Source: Streptomyces rishiriensis | GTDB lineage: Bacteria; Actinomycetota; Actinomycetes; Streptomycetales; Streptomycetaceae | Assembly: GCF_030815485.1 (NCBI RefSeq) | Contig: NZ_JAUSWV010000002.1 | Coordinates: 1,860,001 to 1,924,000 of the forward strand | DNA: 64,000 bases | Direction: 5' to 3' | Shown: positions 14,597 through 23,044 of the stretch, piece after piece | Layout: each line of letters starts with the position of its first letter | How positions within the stretch are numbered: position 1 is the first letter of the stretch | Position numbers and translations under genes: made by a program | The notes under the pieces: generated by a model | What the model saw: the letters and a program-made list of their open reading frames with translations, nothing else | Told to the model about the DNA's origin: nothing | Database searches by the model: none

Positions 14597-15751
14597 TCAG
14601 AACGCCGAAACCCCCGTCAGCGCCCGCCCGATGAGCAGCTTCTGGATCTGGCTGGTGCCCTCGTAGAGGGTCATCACCCGAGCGTCGCGCAGGAGTTTGC
14701 CCGCCGGGTACTCGTCGATGTAGCCGTAGCCGCCGAAGACCTGGAGGGCGTTGTTGGCGGCGCGGACGGCGGCCTCCGAGGCGAAGAGCTTGGCCTTGGA
14801 GGACTCGGTGGCGAAGGGCAGGCCCCGGTCGATCAGGTCGGCGACCCGCCAGGTCAGCAGCCGGGCCGCGTCCACATCGACCGCGATGTCGCTGATCAGT
14901 TCCTGGACCAGCTGGTGATGGGCGATGCTCCGGCCGAACTGCTCGCGTTCGCCCGCGTACCGCACCGCCGCGTCCAGGGCGGCCTGCGCTATGCCGACGC
15001 AGCCCGCCGCGACCGACATACGACCCTTGGCCAGCGCCGACATCGCGACGGAGAAGCCCTTGCCCTCGGGCGCCAGCATCGCGGAGGCCGGGACCCGGAC
15101 GTCGTCCAGGACCAGTTCGGCGGTCGCCTGGGCGCGCAGGCCGAGCTTGCCGTGGATCGCGCGACGGCTCAGGCCCGGGGTGTCGGTGGGGACGAGGAAC
15201 GCGGAGACGCCCTTGTGGCCGGGCGCGTCCGTCGAGCGGGCGAAGAGCAGGACCACGTCGGCCCAGGTGCCGTTCGTGATGAACATCTTGGTGCCGTTGA
15301 TCACGTAGGAGTCGCCGTCGCGGACCGCGCGGGTGGCGAGGTTGCCGGCGTCCGAACCGGTGCCGGGCTCGGTGAGGCCGAAGCAGCCGACGTACGCGCC
15401 GGAGGTCAGCCCCGGCAGCCAGCGCCGCTTCTGCTCCTCGCTCCCCCAGGCCGCGACGGTCTTCGCGACCAGCCCCAGGGAGACGGAGACGATCCCGCGC
15501 ACGGACGAGTCCCCACGGCCCAGTTCCTCCGTGACCAGGCAGTACGAGAGATGGTCGCCGCCCGAGCCGCCGTACTCCTCGTCGATCGTCAGGCCCAGGA
15601 ACCCGACCTCGCCGAGCTTCTTGACCAGGGACCGGTCGATGTCCTCGGCACGGTCCCAGGCGACGACGTGCGGAGCGACCTCGCGGTCCACGAAGTCCTC
15701 GGCGAGCCGCCGGACGGCCTCCTGCTCCTCGCTGAGCGCCAGATTCACCAC
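14597..15751 (-). CDS. Acyl-CoA dehydrogenase (short/medium-chain type)
   Basis: A 384-residue acyl-CoA dehydrogenase of standard length. CFGLTEPGTGSDAGN binds FAD/substrate, and the C-terminal QVFGGYGYIDEYPAGKLLRDARVMTLYEGTS (core FGGYGYIDEYP and YEGTS) carries the catalytic glutamate of the short-chain subfamily. It performs the first oxidation of beta-oxidation, passing electrons to ETF. Start GTG at 15751 with GAGGTGA 5 nt upstream (a second GTG follows at once). Divergent from a TetR gene; an operator-like site in the gap recurs before the aldehyde dehydrogenase 5.6 kb away. Confidence 0.93.
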   Translation of the reverse strand: MVNLALSEEQEAVRRLAEDFVDREVAPHVVAWDRAEDIDRSLVKKLGEVGFLGLTIDEEYGGSGGDHLSYCLVTEELGRGDSSVRGIVSVSLGLVAKTVAAWGSEEQKRRWLPGLTSGAYVGCFGLTEPGTGSDAGNLATRAVRDGDSYVINGTKMFITNGTWADVVLLFARSTDAPGHKGVSAFLVPTDTPGLSRRAIHGKLGLRAQATAELVLDDVRVPASAMLAPEGKGFSVAMSALAKGRMSVAAGCVGIAQAALDAAVRYAGEREQFGRSIAHHQLVQELISDIAVDVDAARLLTWRVADLIDRGLPFATESSKAKLFASEAAVRAANNALQVFGGYGYIDEYPAGKLLRDARVMTLYEGTSQIQKLLIGRALTGVSAF

Positions 15752-15801
15752 GAGATCACCTCACAGGGGAAGGCCTTCAGGGCTGCTTCACGATTGCCCG
15801 T

Positions 15802-15823
15802 TAAATTAGCACTGCTAGTTTTC
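15802..15823. promoter_or_regulatory. 22-bp operator copy 1 (dehydrogenase / TetR divergent gap)
   Basis: Core ATTAGCACTGCTAGT is a near-perfect palindrome. 18 of 22 bases match 21374-21395. It sits over the expected -35 of the TetR promoter and upstream of the dehydrogenase. Confidence 0.65.
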
Positions 15824-15848
15824 AGCGTGCAGCCCTACTATGTGCGCC

Positions 15849-16481
15849 ATGGCCCGACCGCGCAAGCCCCTTCTCAGCACCGACCGGATCGTCGAGACCG
15901 CACGGACGCTCGTGGACGCGGAGGGCCTGCCGGCCGTCTCCACCCGGCGGCTCGCCGCCGAACTGGGGGTGAGCGGACCCTCGCTGTACAACCACTTCCG
16001 CACGAAGGACGAGATCCTGGAGGCGGTCGCCGACTCGGTGAGCGCGCAGGTCGACCTGTCGATGTTCGAGGACGGCCGGGAGTGGCGGACCGCGCTGCAC
16101 GACTGGGCCGTCTCCTACCGCGCCGCCCTGCGCGACCACCCGAACATCGTCCCGGTGCTCGCCCGGGGCCCCGGCCGCCGGCCCGCCGGGCTGCGGCTCG
16201 CCGACGCCGTGTACGGCGCGATGGTCCGCGCCGGATGGCCGCCCGCGCAGGCCACCTCCATCGGCGCGCTGATGCGGTACTTCGTCATGGGATCCGCGCT
16301 CGGCTCGTTCGCCGGCGGCTTCGTCGACGACGTGAGCGCCTACGACCCCGCCGACTACCCGCACCTCGGACAGGCGCACCTCCTCGCCGAGCAGCAGGAG
16401 AAGATCGACGAGCGGGCCTTCGGGACGGGACTGACGGCCCTGCTGGACGGGCTCTCCCAGCAGTTCGAGCAGCTCCCCTGA
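15849..16481 (+). CDS. TetR/AcrR family regulator (leaderless)
   Basis: A 210-residue regulator. The helix-turn-helix is near residues 25-65 (STRRLAAELGVSGPSLYNHF; key part GVSGPSLYNHF), with a C-terminal domain of the TetR_C tetracycline-repressor-like type (LRDHPNIVPVLARGPG, ALGSFAGGFVDD). I set the start at the ATG at 15849 because TACTAT, an ideal -10, ends exactly 7 nt before it, indicating a leaderless mRNA; an ATG at 15840 would overlap the -10. The operator at 15802-15823 overlaps the -35, so autorepression and repression of the divergent acyl-CoA dehydrogenase are likely. Confidence 0.9.
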   Translation: MARPRKPLLSTDRIVETARTLVDAEGLPAVSTRRLAAELGVSGPSLYNHFRTKDEILEAVADSVSAQVDLSMFEDGREWRTALHDWAVSYRAALRDHPNIVPVLARGPGRRPAGLRLADAVYGAMVRAGWPPAQATSIGALMRYFVMGSALGSFAGGFVDDVSAYDPADYPHLGQAHLLAEQQEKIDERAFGTGLTALLDGLSQQFEQLP

Positions 16482-16485
16482 CACG

Positions 16486-16503
16486 GTTCGGCGACCACCG
16501 AAC
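16486..16503. promoter_or_regulatory. Inverted repeat before ArsR-type gene
   Basis: GTTCGG (16486-16491) and CCGAAC (16498-16503) in the 34-nt gap before the ArsR-type regulator; candidate operator. Confidence 0.35.
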
Positions 16504-16515
16504 GGTCCGTCGCGC

Positions 16516-17391
16516 ATGCTGGACCATGTGAGCATCACGGACACCGGGAACGACAGGGACGTACGGGCGCCGGGGCTGGCCGCCCTCGCCGGGCTCGTCG
16601 CCGACGAGACACGGGCCGCCTGCCTGCTGGCGCTGCTCGACGGGCGGGCTTGGACCGCCGGTGAGCTGGCCCGGCACGCGGGTGTGGCCCCGTCGACGCT
16701 GAGCGAGCACCTGGGCAAGCTGGTCGCGGGTGGGCTGCTGGCCGAGGAACGCCAGGGGCGGCACCGGTACGTACGGCTCGCCGACACCCGGGTCGCCCAG
16801 CTCGTGGAGGACCTGGCCGTCCAGGTCGCCCCGCCTGCCGCCCACCGGCCGCGCACCCTGCGCGCCGCGAGCGCCGGATCGGCGATGGCCCGGGGCCGTA
16901 CCTGCTACGACCATCTCGCCGGCCGGCTCGGCATCGCCGTGACCGACGCCCTCACCGCCCAGGGACTGCTGAGCGCGGTGAGCGGGCCGGAGGGGCGGAT
17001 CGACGGGGCGCGAGCGGTGACACCGGCCGTGGGTGGAGCGGTGACACCGGCCGTGGGTGGAGCCGTGACACCGCCCGTGGGTGGAGCGGTGACACCGGCG
17101 TCCAGGGAACGGGCCACCGGGTTCCTGCTGACCGAGGCCGGGCTGCGGTGGTTCGAGGGCACCGGCATCACGCTCGACCGCGCGGCCCGCCGTCCGCTCG
17201 CCCGTGCCTGTCTCGACTGGACCGAGCGCCGTCCCCATCTGGCGGGAGCCGCGGGCGCGGCCCTGTGCCGACACGCCCTCGACGCGGGCTGGTGCGTGCG
17301 GATCGGCTCCGAGCGGGCCGTGAAGGTGACGGCGACGGGCGAGCGGGCCCTGGCCGACCTGCTGGGCATCGAGGCGGCGGCACTGCGCTGA
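16516..17391 (+). CDS. ArsR-type winged-helix regulator with internal 24-bp repeat
   Basis: A 291-residue protein. The winged helix (about 18-95) contains ETRAACLLALLDGRAWTAG and APSTLSEHLGKLVAGGLL, the ArsR/HTH_20 type. No metal-binding cysteine pattern like ELCVC is present, so the effector is not a metal by that route. Residues about 167-195 are four AVTPAVGG-like octapeptides from a 24-bp tandem repeat. The C-terminus (RWFEGTGI...CLDWTERRPHLAGAAG) is typical of longer Streptomyces/mycobacterial ArsR-like proteins. The start may instead be the GTG at 16528, with CATGCT 7 nt before it and no Shine-Dalgarno. It probably autoregulates via the upstream inverted repeat. Confidence 0.85.
   Translation: MLDHVSITDTGNDRDVRAPGLAALAGLVADETRAACLLALLDGRAWTAGELARHAGVAPSTLSEHLGKLVAGGLLAEERQGRHRYVRLADTRVAQLVEDLAVQVAPPAAHRPRTLRAASAGSAMARGRTCYDHLAGRLGIAVTDALTAQGLLSAVSGPEGRIDGARAVTPAVGGAVTPAVGGAVTPPVGGAVTPASRERATGFLLTEAGLRWFEGTGITLDRAARRPLARACLDWTERRPHLAGAAGAALCRHALDAGWCVRIGSERAVKVTATGERALADLLGIEAAALR
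17014..17100 (+). repeat. 24-bp in-frame tandem repeat, 3.6 copies
   Basis: Units start at 17014, 17038, 17062 and 17086; the first two are identical, the third has two changes, and the fourth is cut short. Each encodes AVTPAVGG or a variant inside the ArsR-type regulator. Confidence 0.9.
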
Positions 17392-17737
17392 CCCGGCCGC
17401 GCCGACCCGCCCGGTGCAGCCGCGAGGCCTCGCGCGGGGCCGGCGCCGGCCTCTCGCCCTCTCGGTCACCTGATGCCTCGGTCACCAGGCCCCTCGGTCA
17501 CCAGGCCTCGCAGCCGAACGGCCCGTCCCCGTCGGCTGTCCCGCGGTCCCCGTTCCGTCCCTCTCCTCGGCCTGCCGGCCTGCCGGCCCAGCAGCCTGCC
17601 GGTCCCGGTCGTCCTTGCGTCCCGGGTCCCTCTCGTCCCCGGCCTCCGGGCTCGCGGCCACGGCGGCCCGGCACCCCGGCCCCTGTCCGAAATCCGCGAG
17701 CTTTCGAGCCGCCTTTCTTCCTAGCCTGAGGAGCATG
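17392..17737. other. 346-nt gap with short direct repeats, no gene seen
   Basis: Between the ArsR-type gene and the EamA gene. It holds GAGGCCTCGCGC and GCCGGCGCCGGC palindromes (17430-17455), then four spaced copies of CTCGGTCACC (17459-17510), and GGCCTGCC repeats (17570-17595). No start codon with a ribosome site and coding-like codon use was found before AGGAG at 17729. Confidence 0.6.
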
Positions 17738-18829
17738 ATGAACAGCCCCCGGCGTACCGAACGTCGTCCAGAGTTGCTCGCCGCCGGTGCGGCGGCCGTG
17801 ACCGTCGTGCTGTGGGCCTCGGCCTTCGTGTCGATCCGCAGTGCGGGCGACGCCTACTCGCCGGGGGCGCTGGCGCTCGGGCGGCTGGCCTCCGGGTCGC
17901 TGGTGCTGGGGATCATCTGCGCCGTACGGCGTGCGGGGTGGCCGCCGAGGTCCGCCTGGCGCGGGATCGCCGTGTCGGGCGTGCTGTGGTTCGGGTTCTA
18001 CATGGTCGTGCTCAACTGGGGTGAGCAGCAGGTCGACGCCGGGACGGCGGCGCTGGTGGTGAACATCGGGCCGATCCTCATCGCCCTGCTCGGCGCCCGG
18101 CTGCTCGGGGACGTGATGCCGCCGCGGCTGCTGGCGGGGATGGCCGTGTCGTTCGCGGGCGCGGTCGCGGTAGGACTGTCGATGTCGGGCCACGGCGGAT
18201 CGTCGGTGCTCGGGGTGGTGCTGTGTCTGCTCGCCGCCTTCGGGTACGCGGGCGGGGTCGTCGCGCAGAAGCCCGCCCTGGGGCGGGCGACCGCGCTCCA
18301 GGTCACGACGTTCGGATGCGCCATCGGGACGGTGGTGTGTCTGCCGTTCGCGGGGCAGCTGGTCCACGAGGCGGCCGACGCGCCGGTCTCCGCGACGCTC
18401 AACATGGTCTATCTGGGCGTCTTCCCGACCGCGCTGGCGTTCACCACGTGGGCGTACGCCCTGGCCCGGACGACCGCGAGCCGCATGGGCGCGACCACGT
18501 ACGCGGTGCCCGCCCTGGTCGTGCTGATGTCGTGGCTGGCGCTGGGCGAGGTGCCGGGGCTGCTCACCCTGGCCGGTGGGGCGCTGTGTCTGGCGGGTGT
18601 GGCCGTCTCGCGGTCGCGGCCGCGTACTCCGCGCACGCCGCCGACGCGGGAGGCGGCAGCGACACGGGAGGCTGAAGCAGAAGCAGAAGCAGAAGCAGAA
18701 ACAGAAACGGCAGCGGCAGCGGCAGCGGCAGCGGCGCACGAAGCGGGCGCGACGCACGAAGCGCAAGCGGCGCCGACGGAGGTTCCGGCGACCGGGCCCG
18801 ACCGGGAGGTGGGCCCCCGGACGGGCTGA
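17738..18829 (+). CDS. EamA/DMT family transporter with repeat-encoded tail
   Basis: A 363-residue member of the drug/metabolite transporter superfamily. Ten hydrophobic segments fill residues about 10-295 in two EamA repeats, for example AVTVVLWASAFVSIRSAG at the start and GAALCLAGVAVSRSR at the end. It would export small metabolites across the membrane; substrate unknown. The hydrophilic C-terminus contains (EA)n then poly-Ala encoded by GAAGCA and GGCAGC hexamers, unusual for the family. AGGAG is 4 nt before the ATG at 17738; a tandem ATG at 17735 is the alternative. The next gene converges 22 nt downstream. Confidence 0.88.
   Translation: MNSPRRTERRPELLAAGAAAVTVVLWASAFVSIRSAGDAYSPGALALGRLASGSLVLGIICAVRRAGWPPRSAWRGIAVSGVLWFGFYMVVLNWGEQQVDAGTAALVVNIGPILIALLGARLLGDVMPPRLLAGMAVSFAGAVAVGLSMSGHGGSSVLGVVLCLLAAFGYAGGVVAQKPALGRATALQVTTFGCAIGTVVCLPFAGQLVHEAADAPVSATLNMVYLGVFPTALAFTTWAYALARTTASRMGATTYAVPALVVLMSWLALGEVPGLLTLAGGALCLAGVAVSRSRPRTPRTPPTREAAATREAEAEAEAEAETETAAAAAAAAAHEAGATHEAQAAPTEVPATGPDREVGPRTG
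18671..18735 (+). repeat. Hexanucleotide microsatellite in EamA gene
   Basis: GAAGCA repeated about five times, drifting through GAAACA into GGCAGC repeated about four times. All in frame, giving EAEAEA then AAAAAA. Confidence 0.9.
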
Positions 18830-18851
18830 GACCGCCGGAGCGGGGTCACCG

Positions 18852-19934
18852 TCAGAACACCACCAGGGCCCGCCCTCCCTTGCCCGCCACCATGTTGTCG
18901 AAGGCTCCGGGGATGTCCTCCAGGGTGATGCGCTCCGTCACCAGGGCGCCGAGGTCGAGACGGCCCGCCCGGACGTGGTCGGCGAGGACCGGGAGGTCCT
19001 TCGCCGGGTCGCAGTTGCCGTAGACGCAGCCGGCCAGGGTGCGGCCCCAGTGGAAGAGTTCCAGGGCGTTGAAGGTGACCTGCTGGTCCTTGCCGCCGAT
19101 GCCGACGACCGTGGTGCGACCGCCGCGCCGGGTCGACTCCCAGGCCGTCCGGATGGTGACCGCGCGGCCCACGCACTCGACGGCCACGTCGACCCCCTGC
19201 TTGCCGGTGAGGCCGCGGATCTCACGGGCGGTCACCTCGGAGGCGACCACGTACTCCGTGGCGCCCGCCGCCCGGGCCAGCTCCTCCTTCTCCGGAGAGA
19301 CGTCGACGGCGACGATCGTCGAGGCGCCGGCGATCCGGGCCGCCTGGAGGGTGGCGAGGCCGACGCCGCCGACGCCGAAGACGGCGACCGTCTCGCCGGG
19401 GCGGACCCGCGCGGAGTGGTGGACCGCGCCGTAGCCGGTGAGGACGGCGCAGCCGAGCAGGGCCGCGTCGGTGAGGGGGATACCGTCGGGGAGGGGCAGT
19501 ACGCAGGAGGCCGGGACGACGGTTTCCTCGGCGAAGGCGGCGACGTTCAGCCCCGGGTGGAGGTCCATGCCGTCCGTCGTGCGGGCGTACACCTCCGCGG
19601 CACCGTTGAGGGCGTTCACGCACAGCCACACCTCGCCGAGCGTGCAGGGGTGGCAACTTCCGCAGGCGGGGGCCCAGTTGAGGATGACGGCGGCGCCGGG
19701 CGCCAGGTGTTCGACGCCCTCGCCGACGGCGACGACCGTGCCCGCGCCCTCATGGCCCAGGACGGCGGGAAGCGGCAGCCGCATGGTGCCGTCGGACAGG
19801 GACAGGTCGGAGTGGCAGACCCCGGCGGCGGCGAGCCGGACACGGACCCGGCCCGGGCCGGGTTCCGGAAGGTCGATCTCCGTGATCTCCAACGGAGCGC
19901 CGATGGCGGGGAGTACGGCGGCGCGGACAGCCAT
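18852..19934 (-). CDS. Zinc-dependent alcohol dehydrogenase (MDR family)
   Basis: A 360-residue medium-chain dehydrogenase. Catalytic zinc ligands are Cys40-His41 and the GHEGAG region (His61, Glu62). The structural zinc lobe has Cys91, 94, 97 and 105 (CGSCHPCTLGEVWLC). The NAD fold motif GVGGVG is in the middle. It oxidises an alcohol to an aldehyde with NAD. It lies 15 nt after the aldehyde dehydrogenase stop, so the two form an alcohol - aldehyde - acid pathway operon. Residue pattern is close to class III-like and F420-independent enzymes; actual alcohol unknown. Confidence 0.93.
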   Translation of the reverse strand: MAVRAAVLPAIGAPLEITEIDLPEPGPGRVRVRLAAAGVCHSDLSLSDGTMRLPLPAVLGHEGAGTVVAVGEGVEHLAPGAAVILNWAPACGSCHPCTLGEVWLCVNALNGAAEVYARTTDGMDLHPGLNVAAFAEETVVPASCVLPLPDGIPLTDAALLGCAVLTGYGAVHHSARVRPGETVAVFGVGGVGLATLQAARIAGASTIVAVDVSPEKEELARAAGATEYVVASEVTAREIRGLTGKQGVDVAVECVGRAVTIRTAWESTRRGGRTTVVGIGGKDQQVTFNALELFHWGRTLAGCVYGNCDPAKDLPVLADHVRAGRLDLGALVTERITLEDIPGAFDNMVAGKGGRALVVF

Positions 19935-19949
19935 GATCGGTTGTCTCCC

Positions 19950-21338
19950 TTAGAACTGGAGGGACTTGGTCTGGAGGTACTCGGCGAGGCCGTGGGCGCC
20001 GAGCTCGCGGCCGACGCCCGACTGCTTGTAGCCGCCGAACGGCGCGAGCGGGTTGAAGCGGCCGCCGTTGATGTCGACCTGCCCGGTGTCCATCCGGCGG
20101 GCGAAGGCGACCGCCTCCGCCTCGTCCGCGGCCCAGACGGCGCCCGCGAGTCCGTAGACCGTGCCGTTGGCGATCCGCAGGGCGTCCTCCTCGTCCTCGT
20201 AACGCAGGACGGACAGGACGGGGCCGAAGATCTCCTCCTGGGCGACGGCCATGTCGGGGGTGACATCGGCGAAGACCGTGGGGCTGACGAAGTAGCCCTG
20301 TTCGCGCGGGGACCCGGGGCCGCCCGCGACCAGCCGCGCCCCCTCGGCGACGCCCTTCTCGATGTAACCCAGCACCCGGGCCCGCTGGGCCGCGTTGACC
20401 ACGGGGCCGATGCGGTCGGCGTACTTGGCGGCCGCGGCCGCGGCGAGCTCGACCGCCTCGTCGTACCGGTCGCGGTGGACCAGCATCCGGGTCCAGGCGC
20501 TGCAGGTCTGGCCGGAGTTGGACATCACGTTGGCGACGCCGACGTTGACCGCCCTGGCGAGGTCGGCGCTCGGCAGGATGACGTTGGCGGACTTGCCGCC
20601 GAGTTCCAGGGCCACCTTCTTCACGGCCGCGCCCGCCACCGCCGCGATCCGCCTGCCCACGGCCGTGGATCCGGTGAAGGACACCAGGTCGACGCCGGGG
20701 TGCTCGACGAGGGCCTGGCCGGCGACCGGGCCCAGGCCGGTGACGAGGTTCAGCACACCGGCCGGGACGCCCGCCTCGTGGACCGCCTCGGCGAACAGCT
20801 GGGCGGTCAGCGGGGTGTCCTCGGCGGGCTTCAGAACCACCGTGCAGCCCGCGGCGAGGGCCGGGGCGACCTTGGCGACGATCTGGTGCAGCGGGTAGTT
20901 CCAGGGGGTGATGGCCCCGACGACGCCGATCGGCTCGTGGAACACGGTCGAGTTGCCGACCTTCTCCTCGAAGGGGTGGGTCGCGGCCAGCTCGGCGTAG
21001 GAACCCGCCACCGCGATCGGCACCGCCGCGTGGACGGCCTGGGAGAAGGCCAGGGGCGCGCCGAGTTCGGCGGTGACCGTCTCGGCGATCTCGTCCTTGC
21101 GGGCCGCCAGCACGTCCCGGAGCGCGGTCAGCCGGGCCGCGCGCTCGGCGGGCGGGGTCGCGGCCCAGCCCGGGAGGGCGGCACGGGCCGCCCGTACGGC
21201 GGCGTCGACGTCGACGGCGTCGCCCGCCGGGACGCGGGCGATCACCCGCTCGTCCACCGGATCGACGACCTCGATCACATCCCGGCCCGCGGCCGGGCGC
21301 CAGGCGCCGTCGAGGTAGATGCCGTCATGTGCCTTCAT
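19950..21338 (-). CDS. Aldehyde dehydrogenase family protein
   Basis: A 462-residue NAD(P)-dependent aldehyde dehydrogenase. TPWNYPL carries the oxyanion Asn147, LELGGKS the general base Glu245, and NSGQTCSAW the nucleophile Cys279. The end [19 protein letters not shown] is typical. It oxidises an aldehyde to the acid. GAAGGGAA precedes the ATG. It is first of the two-gene operon with the alcohol dehydrogenase. The 22-bp operator copy 2 lies 36 nt upstream, suggesting control by the TetR encoded at 15849. Confidence 0.95.
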   Translation of the reverse strand: MKAHDGIYLDGAWRPAAGRDVIEVVDPVDERVIARVPAGDAVDVDAAVRAARAALPGWAATPPAERAARLTALRDVLAARKDEIAETVTAELGAPLAFSQAVHAAVPIAVAGSYAELAATHPFEEKVGNSTVFHEPIGVVGAITPWNYPLHQIVAKVAPALAAGCTVVLKPAEDTPLTAQLFAEAVHEAGVPAGVLNLVTGLGPVAGQALVEHPGVDLVSFTGSTAVGRRIAAVAGAAVKKVALELGGKSANVILPSADLARAVNVGVANVMSNSGQTCSAWTRMLVHRDRYDEAVELAAAAAAKYADRIGPVVNAAQRARVLGYIEKGVAEGARLVAGGPGSPREQGYFVSPTVFADVTPDMAVAQEEIFGPVLSVLRYEDEEDALRIANGTVYGLAGAVWAADEAEAVAFARRMDTGQVDINGGRFNPLAPFGGYKQSGVGRELGAHGLAEYLQTKSLQF

Positions 21339-21373
21339 CGCGTTCCCTTCGGCGGGCCTCGTCGTCCGCGACC

Positions 21374-21395
21374 TAAACTAGCGTTGATAGTTTTC
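21374..21395. promoter_or_regulatory. 22-bp operator copy 2 (aldehyde dehydrogenase promoter)
   Basis: Core ACTAGCGTTGATAGT; 18 of 22 bases equal copy 1, including the flanking TAAA and TTTTC, and it is oriented the same way relative to its minus-strand gene. Confidence 0.65.
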
Positions 21396-21469
21396 TGGCA
21401 CCAGAGGACAACGGGTGAAGGACCCGGAACGCGCGGGACGCCGGACCGCGCCGGTCTCGGGAGGCCTCC

Positions 21470-22807
21470 TCATTCGTCGAGGTCCGGCAGCCGGGCCGGG
21501 GCGGGGCTGATGCGCTCGCCGTGCTGGTCGAAGACGAAGAGATGGGCGATGTCGACGAGGAGCGGGACCTGCATCCCGTGCCGGAGGTCGAAGTCGGGTG
21601 TGGTGCGCACCACGAGGTCGCCGAGGGGGCGGGCCTCCGGGGAGACCGGCGGCCGGTCCGGCGCCGACGGCTCGTCCAGTACGCCGACCGCACCGGGGCG
21701 CAGGCCGCCCGCGCCCTTGCGCAGGCGGCCCAGGACCCCGCCCTCGCGGCGGCGCCGCCGGGGCGGCCGCTGGACGGGGCGGGGCGCCTCCAGCTCCGGC
21801 ACGACCGCGAGCCGGGAGCCGGTGTTGAAGTGGACGAGCACCTCGTGACCCTGGAACTCGACGTGCTCCACCAGGCCGGTGATGTGGGTCTCGCCGGGCC
21901 GGGCGTCGGCGGGCGTGGCGATGCGGACGGCCTCCGAGCGCAGCCCGACGATCACCTCGCGGCCCTGCTGCACGCGCAGCAGCTTGTGGTCCTGGGAGTG
22001 CGGTTCGGGCAGTCGCAGCGCCTGCTTGCCGAGGCTGATCGTCATGGCCCCGTCGAGCGGGGCCCGGACCAGGCCGCGCAGGAGGTTGATGCGCGGGGTG
22101 CCGATGAAGGCGGCGACGAAGACGTTGCGCGGCAGGGCGTAGACCGACCGCGGCGTGCCCACCTGCTGGAGGACCCCGCCGCGCAGGACGGCGACCCGGT
22201 CGCCGAGCGACATGGCCTCGGCCTGGTCGTGCGTGACGTAGACCGTGGTGACGCCCAGATGCCGGGTCAGCTTGGATATCTCGGCCCGCAGATGGTTGCG
22301 GAGTTTGGCGTCGAGATTGGACAGCGGCTCGTCCATCAGGAAGGCGGAGGGGTGCCGGGCGATGGCCCGGCCCATGGCGACGCGCTGGCGTTCGCCGCCG
22401 GAGAGCTGGCCGGGGAAGCGGTCGAGGAGGTCCTCGATGCCCAGCATCCGGGCGGTGGCGTCCACCCGGGGGCCCGGGTCGGCGCCGGGGGCCTCGATGC
22501 GCAGCGGGAAGCCGATGTTGTCGCGGCCGGTCATGTTCGGGTAGAGCGCGAAGTTCTGGAAGACCATCGCGATGTCCCGCCCCGAGGGCGCCAGGTCGTT
22601 GGCGTACTCGCCGTCGAGCCGTAACTCGCCCTCCGTGATGTGCTCCAGGCCGGCGATCATGCGCAGCACGGTGGACTTGCCGCAGCCGGAGGGGCCCAGC
22701 AGGACCAGGAACTCGCCGGGCGCGATGTCCAGCGACAGCCGGTCCACGACCCGGACGCCCCGGGTGTGGACCTTGCTGACGTCGTGCAACGAGATGGCGC
22801 GTGTCAT
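21470..22807 (-). CDS. Orphan sugar-type ABC transporter ATPase (MsiK/UgpC-like)
   Basis: A 445-residue ATP-binding subunit. Walker A GPSGCGKST is at 38-46, signature LSGGERQRVAMGRA, Walker B AFLMDEPLSNLDAK, and switch TVYVTHDQAEAM. The C-terminal TOBE region is interrupted by a basic, disordered insertion (PRPVQRPPRRRRREGG and following, about 350-400), making it longer than the usual 370-380 residues. No permease or binding protein gene is near, as for MsiK, which energises several sugar importers in Streptomyces. The ATG at 22807 was chosen because the family begins at that point. Confidence 0.88.
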   Translation of the reverse strand: MTRAISLHDVSKVHTRGVRVVDRLSLDIAPGEFLVLLGPSGCGKSTVLRMIAGLEHITEGELRLDGEYANDLAPSGRDIAMVFQNFALYPNMTGRDNIGFPLRIEAPGADPGPRVDATARMLGIEDLLDRFPGQLSGGERQRVAMGRAIARHPSAFLMDEPLSNLDAKLRNHLRAEISKLTRHLGVTTVYVTHDQAEAMSLGDRVAVLRGGVLQQVGTPRSVYALPRNVFVAAFIGTPRINLLRGLVRAPLDGAMTISLGKQALRLPEPHSQDHKLLRVQQGREVIVGLRSEAVRIATPADARPGETHITGLVEHVEFQGHEVLVHFNTGSRLAVVPELEAPRPVQRPPRRRRREGGVLGRLRKGAGGLRPGAVGVLDEPSAPDRPPVSPEARPLGDLVVRTTPDFDLRHGMQVPLLVDIAHLFVFDQHGERISPAPARLPDLDE

Positions 22808-23007
22808 GAGAAGTGTCCCCGGGGACTCGTGTGCCGGCCGGCCCGGCGCGGTGCTCTGCTGTCCGACCTGCCCCGTGCGGGTCGAACGGGGCTTGTGAGT
22901 CACGGAAGTTAACGGACTGTGCGCACCCGGGGGAAGAGACAGGCCCGGATCGGACGACACCGTCCGACAGGTGAGAAACCGGACCGCCTGGTTCAGTGGG
23001 TGTCGGC

Positions 23008-23037
23008 CCGTGGCCGCGGACGCCCGCGCGGCCACGG
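23008..23037 (-). terminator. Hairpin terminator after sortase gene
   Basis: CCGTGGCCGCG (23008-23018) and CGCGGCCACGG (23027-23037), perfect 11-bp arms, 8-nt loop, just past the sortase stop. Confidence 0.7.
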
Positions 23038-23044
23038 CGGCGGG

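Noticed and set aside
18576..21848. A 1090-codon open frame on the plus strand opposite the dehydrogenase operon
   Set aside because: No motif and no ribosome site; antisense to intact ADH and ALDH genes.
22994..23010. TTCAGTGGGTGTCGG resembling the damage-type promoter
   Set aside because: No gene start lies the required 6-7 nt downstream in either direction.
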